From Alistipes sp. (GTDB taxonomy: Bacteria; Bacteroidota; Bacteroidia; Bacteroidales; Rikenellaceae), in NCBI GenBank assembly GCA_017391435.1, contig JAFOYS010000044.1, positions 1 through 8,207 on the forward strand: DNA of 8,207 nucleotides, given 5' to 3'. The translations under genes were made by a program, and so were the position numbers. Numbering within the stretch: the stretch's first letter is position 1; every line of letters begins with the position of its first letter. Positions 1 through 5,835 of the stretch are shown one piece after another. The notes beneath the pieces are model-generated. The model worked only from the letters and a program-made list of their open reading frames with translations. It searched no databases and was not told the DNA's origin.

Positions 1-213
1 AGCCTTACAAACTACCTCTCGCAGTCGATTATTGGAGGTTTTGTATTCTATAATTGGGGTCTTGGAATGTTCCGCTACTCAGGACACGCCACCAGCCTGC
101 TGCTCGGTGCGCTCTGCATTGCACTGCAATACCTCTTCTGTCGTTGGTGGCTTAAGAGTCATTCGCACGGACCGTTTGAGGGGTTGTGGCGTAAGTTGAC
201 ATGGATAAGATAA
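1..213 (+). CDS. DUF418/YeiB-type membrane protein, C-terminal fragment
   Basis: This is the last 70 codons of a gene that begins before the window; frame 1 is open to a TAA stop. The fragment has NYLSQSI at residues 4-10, two hydrophobic segments (about 10-30 and 37-55) with a YSGHA loop between them, and ends in a polar tail with HGPFEGLWRKLT. The NYL-QS pattern and the GP-E-LWR-LT ending are what I recall of the DUF418 domain found at the C terminus of YeiB-like multi-pass inner-membrane proteins, whose function is poorly defined and often guessed to be transport. No substrate can be assigned from this fragment. It converges on the AMP-binding gene with 35 bases between the stops. Confidence 0.8.
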   Translation, partial: SLTNYLSQSIIGGFVFYNWGLGMFRYSGHATSLLLGALCIALQYLFCRWWLKSHSHGPFEGLWRKLTWIR

Positions 214-217
214 CAAA

Positions 218-245
218 ATAAAGGGTTGCAATCGCAACCCTTTAT
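218..245. terminator. Hairpin shared by two convergent genes
   Basis: A perfect 12-bp inverted repeat with a 4-base loop (arms 218-229 and 234-245, core AAAGGGTTGC / GCAACCCTTT) fills the gap between a plus-strand stop at 213 and a minus-strand stop at 249. Each arm is followed by an AT-rich stretch on its own strand (AGTTTATTT on plus, ATTTTGTTA on minus) rather than a pure U-run. Position and stem strength suggest a bidirectional intrinsic terminator for both genes. Confidence 0.8.
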
Positions 246-248
246 AGT

Positions 249-1886
249 TTATTTGTACAGGAATCGTTTGATAGAGTTCTTTGGAGTTCTTTCGAAGTCA
301 TCATCGAGAATCTCGAAGTCCGAAACCTGTGCGTATGCCGGCAACTTCTGGTTGAGCATAATGAGATTTGACTTCATGATAGTCTCGAGCTGAGACTTGG
401 TCAGCGGGTTGCTATCGTCGTTATCTGTAGCCACGATTGCCACGATGCGGTTTTTGCGGCTGATGATAATAGACTCGCGCACATGAGGCATTGCGTTGAG
501 CAGCTCCTCAATCTCCTCTGGGTATACATTCTGGCCATTTGCTGTAAGAATCATATTCTTTGAACGGCCCTTGATGTAGATATTTCCGTACTTATCCATA
601 ACTCCGAGGTCTCCAGTCTTCATATAGCCATCGTCGGTAAATGTTGCGGCAGTAACATCTGGCTGCTTATAGTAGCCAAGCATTACATTGTCGCCACAAA
701 CCTGAATCTCACCTGCGACATTCTGTGGATCTGTAGAGTCAATTCTTACCTCCATACCATCTACAGGCTTACCGCAAGAGCGGATAGCAAAGTCGTACCA
801 ATCCTCATAGCCGATAAGTGGTCCGCACTCGGTCATACCATAACCAACCGTATAAGGGAGTTTAATCTGCTTTAGAAGCACCTCAATAGGACCACTGATA
901 GCTGCGCCGCCGATGATAATATGCTTCATATTGCCACCAAAAGATGCGAGAATCTTCTTGCGGACAGAGTTATAGATAATATTGCTCAGTCCTGGAATCT
1001 TAAGCGCAAGCTTAAGCATTGGCTTCTCGAGTGTTGGAATAACCTTGTTGCGGATAATCTTTTCAAGTACAAGAGGTACTGTGATAAGCATATATGGTCT
1101 AACATCCTTGAATGCCTGCATCAGTAGGGTAGGTGTTGGCATCTTGCCAAGGAAGTATATAGTAGCGCCCGAACAGATAGGGTATATAAACTCAAAGGCA
1201 AGACCGTAGAGGTGAGCCAGAGGCAACATTGATACGATGGTTGAGCCAAGAGGCATCTTGATACGGTTAACGCCAAAGGTGATGTTTGACGAGATGTTGT
1301 TGTTTGAGAGCATAATACCCTTTGGAGAGGATGTTGTGCCAGAGGTGTAGCTAATTGTATTCAGATCATCAGGTTCACCAACCTCATACTGAACATACTT
1401 GCGCTTCATACCCTGTGGGTACTTTGCTCTGAATAGCTGCTGTAGATTTGGGATAATATCGCTAAGAATATTATCCTTTGACCAGAGCTCTGTAAAGTCC
1501 TCAATGCAGATTGCGCCCTTAAGTTGTGGCATCTGCTCTGGGGACATTGTAGCCCACATCTTACGCTCTGTAAACAGAACGACGCTGTCAGAGTGATCTA
1601 CGAGCTTCTGAAGGTTCTCAGCAGTAAAACCGTTGAGAATAGGAACTGCAACTGCACGGTAGGCAATAATCGCAAGGTACGATATGCCCCATCGAGCTGT
1701 GTTGTTTGCGCTAATGGCAATCTTGTCTCCAACCTTCACTCCCAACTTCTCAAAAACAATATGCAGCTTGGCAATTTGTGTCGCCACATCTGCATAATAG
1801 AAAGTCTCACCGCGATAGTCGCACACTGCTGGCTTGTGCCAGTTGTTCTGAGCCGCTTCGGCAAATCTTTCAATAAAATGTTTCAT
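249..1886 (-). CDS. Long-chain acyl-CoA synthetase-like AMP-binding protein (FadD-type)
   Basis: A 545-residue member of the adenylate-forming superfamily, expected to activate a carboxylic acid, probably a fatty acid, with ATP to an acyl-adenylate and then a CoA thioester. Visible motifs are the phosphate-binding loop YTSGTTSSPKG (180-190), GYGMTECGP (348-356), YMKTGDLG (421-428) and the hinge/A8 region from KGRSKN to NVYPEEIE (439-460). The C-terminal subdomain ends TPKNSIKRFLYK. There the lysine usual in TPxGKIKR aligns with Ser538; the neighbouring lysines are 536 and 540. From memory, Bacteroidota relatives share this ending, so it is probably a family trait. Length and ending look complete. 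The start is ATG, with no Shine-Dalgarno visible. It lies 50 bases downstream of the LytTR gene; a dyad at 1913-1929 sits in that gap and no TAnnTTTG element is present. The acyl substrate is unknown. Confidence 0.88.
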   Translation of the reverse strand: MKHFIERFAEAAQNNWHKPAVCDYRGETFYYADVATQIAKLHIVFEKLGVKVGDKIAISANNTARWGISYLAIIAYRAVAVPILNGFTAENLQKLVDHSDSVVLFTERKMWATMSPEQMPQLKGAICIEDFTELWSKDNILSDIIPNLQQLFRAKYPQGMKRKYVQYEVGEPDDLNTISYTSGTTSSPKGIMLSNNNISSNITFGVNRIKMPLGSTIVSMLPLAHLYGLAFEFIYPICSGATIYFLGKMPTPTLLMQAFKDVRPYMLITVPLVLEKIIRNKVIPTLEKPMLKLALKIPGLSNIIYNSVRKKILASFGGNMKHIIIGGAAISGPIEVLLKQIKLPYTVGYGMTECGPLIGYEDWYDFAIRSCGKPVDGMEVRIDSTDPQNVAGEIQVCGDNVMLGYYKQPDVTAATFTDDGYMKTGDLGVMDKYGNIYIKGRSKNMILTANGQNVYPEEIEELLNAMPHVRESIIISRKNRIVAIVATDNDDSNPLTKSQLETIMKSNLIMLNQKLPAYAQVSDFEILDDDFERTPKNSIKRFLYK

Positions 1887-1912
1887 ACACTTAGGTGGAT
1901 TAAGTATTAATA

Positions 1913-1929
1913 ATTATCTATAAGATAAT
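1913..1929. promoter_or_regulatory. Dyad upstream of the AMP-binding gene, possible operator
   Basis: ATTATCTATAAGATAAT is a perfect inverted repeat with 7-base arms and a 3-base centre. It sits 27-43 bases upstream of the AMP-binding gene's start codon, in a 50-base gap that is much wider than the other gaps of this gene run. It could be a binding site for a dimeric regulator or a weak RNA hairpin. It is entirely AT-rich apart from one G and one C, so chance is a real alternative. Confidence 0.35.
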
Positions 1930-1936
1930 GTGTGTG

Positions 1937-2827
1937 TCATTTCATTAGCCATTCGGTAATATTCTGGAGGTATGTTTTTGAAATTGGCACATCAAAAACA
2001 CCCTCAATGCCGAACTCAATAAAAACCCCCTCCTTGTCACGGCGAAGTATCTTTACTCGGTCCATATTGATCATATACGAACGGTGACAGCGCTGCACGC
2101 TGCTATCTTTGAGCTGCTCTACAACGCGCTTCATAGTATTACGAATCATACTCTTTTTTACCTGATTGTTGTTCATATACCACACGCATATGTAGTTATC
2201 TGCCGACTCAATAAGCAGCAGATCTTCGCTCTTTACAGTCAGTCGCATCTCGGAGTGGTCATCATAAAAAAGTATGTGTGTCTTTTGTTGACTATCCTTC
2301 TGTTTGTCTATACTCTCACGTAGAGCTTTAATCTGCGAGGCTTTGTCAATAATGACAATGTAGAGTCCGCAGAAAATGTATGGTGTAAGGAGTATGCAGC
2401 TTGTACGACCCAAAACCTTAAAAAAGAGACTGAATATGCCGATATTCTCTGGATGAAAGAGCGTTGCGGACCAGATTGTAATACCTAAGGCTACGATAAT
2501 AAACTCTACTCCACACCATACAAGAAATCCTCTGTAAGATAGTTTGTCGCGCACGCTCTTGACAAGTATTATACGCGAGCAGAGTACCATAACCGAGCCT
2601 AAAACAACAGCAGAGGTCATAGCCAAATAAAAGGCATCCTCTGTAGAATCAATAAGGTGTGAGAGGTTGTGAGTAATAAGAAAATCTAATGACTCGTATA
2701 TGCTGAATGGTCTGAATACAGTGATAAAGACGACGGTAATGATTGCCATTGCAAGGACAATCATTGCCTGCCTTGAGACACTGCAAATTGACTTCGGTAT
2801 GTTTTGATCTAATAAACTTCTATTCAT
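1937..2827 (-). CDS. Membrane-bound LytTR-family transcription regulator
   Basis: A 296-residue protein with four predicted membrane helices (about 20-39, 66-88, 102-122, 143-162), a charged, possibly coiled linker (163-182) and a C-terminal LytTR DNA-binding domain (about 196-294). LytTR hallmarks are the LLLIESADNYICVWY strand region (203-217), VQRCHRSYMINMDRV (244-258) and VPISKTYLQNI (280-290). There is no response-regulator receiver domain, so this is not a classical two-component regulator; the membrane part probably senses a signal or a partner protein directly. Its ATG lies inside the end of the PH-domain gene, overlapping it by 8 bases, which suggests translational coupling. Targets are unknown; the downstream AMP-binding gene or its own operon are obvious candidates, by inference only. 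Confidence 0.88.
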   Translation of the reverse strand: MNRSLLDQNIPKSICSVSRQAMIVLAMAIITVVFITVFRPFSIYESLDFLITHNLSHLIDSTEDAFYLAMTSAVVLGSVMVLCSRIILVKSVRDKLSYRGFLVWCGVEFIIVALGITIWSATLFHPENIGIFSLFFKVLGRTSCILLTPYIFCGLYIVIIDKASQIKALRESIDKQKDSQQKTHILFYDDHSEMRLTVKSEDLLLIESADNYICVWYMNNNQVKKSMIRNTMKRVVEQLKDSSVQRCHRSYMINMDRVKILRRDKEGVFIEFGIEGVFDVPISKTYLQNITEWLMK

Positions 2828-3335
2828 TCTCTTCAGGTTTGAGCGACACTCGTTCTAAAACTCTACTTACCAACTCACTCTCATTGTCGCACGAAATATA
2901 ATATTTATCCTCGTATATATCTGTAATCTCTATAAATCCGCTCCACTTTGAGGCATATATCTTCACAAAGTCCATACTCCTCAAGTTAAGATAGTTGCCA
3001 TAGTAGCCAAAGAAACCTACTGCAGCAAAAATCGGAATTGTAAATTTTAGTTCACCCTTCTCTACACACCTAATAGATGCAATCTCGTTGTAAGGAATAA
3101 AGGTATAGTCAGATATACAGCATATATCTATACCATCCTCTGCAACAATAACCTTGCGAGGAATAGATAGAGCCATCAACGCAACTATCGCCACTACAAT
3201 AGATACAAACCAAGCCATAATATACCCACCCTCAAAGAGTACAAACAGACCTATTGCCACACCTATAAAGATGAGGAAGTGTACCAGCGTGAGATACTTT
3301 GTCTTGTTGTCTATTGTGTACTTATACTCAAACAT
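2820..3335 (-). CDS. Two-helix membrane protein with bacterial PH-like domain
   Basis: A 171-residue protein with a short polar N terminus, two hydrophobic helices (about 14-34 and 38-57) split by a tight GGY turn, and a cytoplasmic beta-rich domain (about 60-162). The second part reads like a bacterial pleckstrin-homology (bPH) domain: alternating strands, PYNEIASI at 81-88, an AAVGFFGYYGNY segment (104-115) and a YYIS strand near 145. The GFFGY segment is one I associate with PH-domain-containing membrane proteins of Bacteroidota. No catalytic residues are evident, and the biochemical role is unknown. It starts 4 bases after the ispD stop and overlaps the LytTR regulator by 8 bases, so it may act with that regulator, for example as a sensor or modulator. 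Confidence 0.7.
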   Translation of the reverse strand: MFEYKYTIDNKTKYLTLVHFLIFIGVAIGLFVLFEGGYIMAWFVSIVVAIVALMALSIPRKVIVAEDGIDICCISDYTFIPYNEIASIRCVEKGELKFTIPIFAAVGFFGYYGNYLNLRSMDFVKIYASKWSGFIEITDIYEDKYYISCDNESELVSRVLERVSLKPEENE

Positions 3336-3339
3336 ATCT

Positions 3340-4029
3340 CTACTCTTTAAGCGATTGGGCTATAGCATAGGCTATCTCCATATCCTCTGGAGTGGTAATC
3401 TTAATATTGTTTCTCTCGCCCTTGCACAGTGTTACGCGTAGGGGCGTGGTCTGCTCTACAACAGAGGCATCGTCTGTAAATGAACTCTGATACTCAGTGT
3501 CATATGCTGCGCGAATAACCGAGGCCTCAAAAATCTGCGGAGTCTGCACTATGCGTAACTTGCTTCGGTCAATAATCTCGCTGCTGCCACTATCTGTCAC
3601 CACTCTGAATGAGTCTACAGCCTCAATAACAGGTATAGCCGCTCCACTTTGTGCAGCACATTGTGCAACACTGCGAATCATCTCAACGCTTGCAAATGGG
3701 CGCACAGCGTCGTGAATAGCGATTAAATCAACCGCATCACTGAGTGCCTCAATACCGCTTTTTACAGAGTGAAAACGCTCCTTGCCACCCTCTGTAATTG
3801 TGTGACGGGCAACGGCAAATCGTTGAGAGTAGTTCTTCCAGAAATCAATCTGTGAGGCTGGTAGCACAACCACAATCTTTGCACCAGCAAAGGCACCAGC
3901 AAAGGTGTTGATGCTCCTTGCAAGTATCGGCATACCGTCTATTAGCGCAAACTGTTTGGGTATTGAACCACCCATACGGCTTCCGCTACCTCCGGCAACA
4001 ATAACTACTCCTACTCGACGCTGTTCCAT
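3340..4029 (-). CDS. ispD: 2-C-methyl-D-erythritol 4-phosphate cytidylyltransferase
   Basis: IspD catalyses the third step of the MEP isoprenoid pathway: it joins MEP with CTP to give CDP-methylerythritol and pyrophosphate in the cytoplasm. The 229-residue protein has the CTP-binding loop VAGGSGSRMGG (11-21) with PKQ (24-26), the family signature IAIHDAVRPF (103-112), DRSKL (154-158), FTDDASVVE (184-192) and NNIKITTPEDM (207-217). Aligning by eye to E. coli IspD, the catalytic or binding residues Arg20, Lys27, Arg157 and Lys213 correspond to Arg18, Lys25, Arg155 and Lys210, so it should be active. The frame is open to 4095, but the ATG at 4029 puts the usual short lead before the loop; the extra 22 residues do not look like IspD. 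This start overlaps the YhbP-like gene by 19 bases. A 12-base tandem repeat lies at codons for 43-50. Confidence 0.95.
   Translation of the reverse strand: MEQRRVGVVIVAGGSGSRMGGSIPKQFALIDGMPILARSINTFAGAFAGAKIVVVLPASQIDFWKNYSQRFAVARHTITEGGKERFHSVKSGIEALSDAVDLIAIHDAVRPFASVEMIRSVAQCAAQSGAAIPVIEAVDSFRVVTDSGSSEIIDRSKLRIVQTPQIFEASVIRAAYDTEYQSSFTDDASVVEQTTPLRVTLCKGERNNIKITTPEDMEIAYAIAQSLKE
3881..3904. repeat. 12-base tandem duplication inside ispD
   Basis: GCACCAGCAAAG occurs twice head to tail (3881-3892, 3893-3904). Read on the minus strand it encodes FAGAFAGA (residues 43-50 of IspD), in the stretch between the first helix and the strand KIVVVLP. The two copies are identical at DNA level, which suggests a recent in-frame duplication by replication slippage. 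Confidence 0.8.
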
Positions 4030-4430
4030 ATCAATTTCTTTCCAAAACCGAGCGTATTGTCGGTAAGTTTCATAAATGTAGGCTCTACAACCCATATATT
4101 TAGCGGAGCTACTGCCGCATATGGGAATCGCTTGATGTAGACGCTCTTGTCAGTCTCATCTCCGCGTCGCGCTACGCCACAAATCTGTATTCCCTGCACC
4201 TTGCCAACAACTCTGGTCTCAAGGTTTATCGCCACTGCCACAGAGCTATTTGCGGCCATCTGCTGCGCGTGCAGCGTTGCGTCATCAGATGTAAAGATAA
4301 TCAGATTTCTGCTCTTGTCATATGCGTAGAAGCAGGCGGCACAGTACGGCACTGCGTCTTTTGTTGAGGTCGCGAGCGTGAGCACGTGGTGTCGTGAAAT
4401 AAAATCTGTTATCTTCTTGTCTAACTGCAT
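4011..4430 (-). CDS. YhbP/UPF0306-like protein, PNPOx-type split barrel
   Basis: A 139-residue small soluble protein. It resembles E. coli YhbP (UPF0306): an N-terminal HHVLTLAT strand (14-21), an AACFYAYD segment (31-38), a VQGIQICGVARR strand (78-89) and above all the C-terminal TDNTLGFGKKLIW (123-135), which matches YhbP almost residue for residue as I remember it. The fold is related to pyridoxamine 5'-phosphate oxidase-like flavin-binding proteins, but no reaction is established for this family, and FMN or heme binding cannot be read from the sequence. The ATG lies 1 base after the M23 gene stop, and the 3' end overlaps ispD by 19 bases. It therefore sits tightly inside the operon. Confidence 0.82.
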   Translation of the reverse strand: MQLDKKITDFISRHHVLTLATSTKDAVPYCAACFYAYDKSRNLIIFTSDDATLHAQQMAANSSVAVAINLETRVVGKVQGIQICGVARRGDETDKSVYIKRFPYAAVAPLNIWVVEPTFMKLTDNTLGFGKKLIWNSVE

Positions 4431-4431
4431 A

Positions 4432-5697
4432 CTACTTGATTATTACAGAGTCTATTACCGTAATTTTCATTGAGTCTGGCACCTCACCGTTAAGCTCGGC
4501 AATCACGCGAGATTTTACCCACTCAAACTTCTCACGATTTGCCTCCTTGATAGGCTCTGAAGGCTTCTGTGGTACCTTAAGAGGGTTAATCGGCTGACCA
4601 TTCTTCCAGAGACGGAAGTCGAGGTGTGGGCCAGTAGAGCGACCTGTACTACCCACATATCCGATAACCTGACCCTGTGTTACACGCTTACCAACGGCAA
4701 TACCCTTTGCGTACCCCTTAAGGTGTAGATATCCCGACTGTAACTTGCCTGGATGCTTGATATACACAGTATTACCTCCAGCACCCTTGTAGCCCTTGTA
4801 TGTCACCGTACCATCAGCTACAGCACGAACAGGAGTGCCTGCAGGGGCAGCATAGTCAACGCCGGTATGTGGGCGGTACTTCTTTAGCACCGGATGCAGA
4901 CGAGCATATGAGAACTTAGAGGATATTCTGGTAAACTTCAGCGGAGCCTTTAACAGTTGCTTACGCAGTGAACCTCCGTCCTCCTCCCAGTATTGTACCT
5001 TGCCATCCTGAGGGAATGGTATGGCGTAGATATCCTTTCCAAGGTGGTTAAACTTAGCACCCCAAACTCGGCCAATACCTACAGAGAGTGTGTCTACAAA
5101 CTTCTCGTCATAGATAACCGTAAAGCTGTCGCCCTGCTGAATGCCAAAAAAGTCTACAGTCCACTGATAGATATCCTCCATCTCTGCAGCAAGGGCATAC
5201 GGCATATTCTCCTGCATAATTGTACCCCAGAGAGAACTCTCAATAGTACCACTACTCTTTGTTCGTCGTAGAGTAACGGGCTTGGAGTCTTGGCGTACCG
5301 CTACAGAGTCTGCAGCAAAGGCAAAGACAACATAGTCTACAAGGTTTTGCTCGTAGACAAGATAGTCTAACTTTACTCGTGCAGTATCTACAGTGTCACG
5401 CTTGGTAAATGTCGTGTACTTATGGCCGATGCGAATTGTTCGCAGTGGGCATATCTCTTTAGTGAGTTGGTCGAGTCTGTTAACCTTTTGAGTTGTAATA
5501 CCGTAACTGTCAAGAATACGCCCCCAAGTATCACCCTTAACAACCTCAAAATTGTCAACCTGGTAACCCTCGGCGTCTATTCCGTAGATGATGTTTCGTG
5601 GTTTAACCTCCTCTACAACCTCCTCGTTATTGTTTGTGCAGGATGTCAATGCTACACCTGCAAATGCTATTGCTATTAGGTAAAAAATTCTTCTCAT
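4432..5697 (-). CDS. M23-family peptidoglycan endopeptidase lipoprotein (MepM-like)
   Basis: A 421-residue predicted lipoprotein that probably cleaves peptide cross-links in the periplasmic cell wall. It starts with MRR, a hydrophobic stretch (4-17) and lipobox LTSC with Cys20. A LysM/OapA-like segment follows (about 47-97), then a central domain (about 155-215) that recalls E. coli MepM and H. pylori Csd3. The M23 domain (about 265-375) has HTGVD (His277, Asp281; first zinc ligands), GYLHL (His325) and GPHLDFRLW, where His358 is present but the usual second His of HxH is Asp360. The extended tail after 375 is charged. The ATG at 5697 is chosen over a TTG three codons upstream, because it gives a clean signal peptide. 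The start sits directly at a -7-like element (5704-5711), so the transcript may be almost leaderless. It is first in the minus-strand operon. Confidence 0.9.
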   Translation of the reverse strand: MRRIFYLIAIAFAGVALTSCTNNNEEVVEEVKPRNIIYGIDAEGYQVDNFEVVKGDTWGRILDSYGITTQKVNRLDQLTKEICPLRTIRIGHKYTTFTKRDTVDTARVKLDYLVYEQNLVDYVVFAFAADSVAVRQDSKPVTLRRTKSSGTIESSLWGTIMQENMPYALAAEMEDIYQWTVDFFGIQQGDSFTVIYDEKFVDTLSVGIGRVWGAKFNHLGKDIYAIPFPQDGKVQYWEEDGGSLRKQLLKAPLKFTRISSKFSYARLHPVLKKYRPHTGVDYAAPAGTPVRAVADGTVTYKGYKGAGGNTVYIKHPGKLQSGYLHLKGYAKGIAVGKRVTQGQVIGYVGSTGRSTGPHLDFRLWKNGQPINPLKVPQKPSEPIKEANREKFEWVKSRVIAELNGEVPDSMKITVIDSVIIK

Positions 5698-5703
5698 ACT
5701 TTG

Positions 5704-5730
5704 CAAAGGTAATAAAAATGGCTTAACAAA
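5704..5730 (-). promoter_or_regulatory. Candidate promoter of the M23-lipoprotein operon
   Basis: On the minus strand TACCTTTG (5711 to 5704) is an exact match to the Bacteroidota -7 element TAnnTTTG. A TTTG at 5730-5727 could be the -33 element, but the spacer of 15 is shorter than usual. The -7 match ends 6 bases before the ATG, so transcription would begin at or next to the start codon. A weaker alternative, TATACTTTG (5735-5727, one base too many in the spacer of the motif), would give a leader of some 20-25 bases. Confidence 0.55.
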
Positions 5731-5731
5731 G

Positions 5732-5755
5732 TATAAAAAACTCCGTTTTTTTATA
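5732..5755. repeat. AT-rich inverted repeat between divergent promoters
   Basis: TATAAAAAAC and GTTTTTTTATA pair as a 10-bp stem with one bulged T and a 3-base TCC loop. It lies midway in the 138-base divergent region, upstream of both promoters, so a terminator role is unlikely. An UP-like A/T tract or a regulator site for both operons is possible; low-complexity chance is the alternative. Confidence 0.35.
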
Positions 5756-5783
5756 AAATTTCTGCTTAGCGTGCCTCTGAGAG

Positions 5784-5813
5784 TTGTAGAATCAAAAAAA
5801 ATGTTTAACTTTG
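5784..5813 (+). promoter_or_regulatory. lpxK: Promoter of the lpxK-punA-ssb operon
   Basis: TTG (5784-5786), a 19-base spacer and TAACTTTG (5806-5813) match the Bacteroidota housekeeping promoter pattern (-33 TTG, -7 TAnnTTTG). Transcription should start near 5818-5820, giving a leader of about 16-18 bases before the lpxK ATG at 5836. This also argues against translation starting at the in-frame TTG at 5818. Confidence 0.75.
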
Positions 5814-5835
5814 AAAGTTGAAAGATTTTGTGAGT

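Noticed and set aside
1524..1910. 128-codon plus-strand frame opposite the AMP-binding gene
   Set aside because: Antisense to a gene with complete adenylation motifs; no promoter or plausible product.
4030..4095. Longer IspD with 22 extra N-terminal residues
   Set aside because: The extension would overlap the YhbP-like gene by 85 bases and does not resemble IspD N termini; the ATG at 4029 fits the family.
5698..5706. TTG start for the M23 lipoprotein
   Set aside because: It overlaps the -7 element and only lengthens the signal peptide; the ATG at 5697 gives a standard MRR lipoprotein signal.
5818..5835. TTG start giving LpxK six extra residues
   Set aside because: The site coincides with the predicted transcription start from the promoter at 5784-5813; the ATG at 5836 gives a normal LpxK N terminus.
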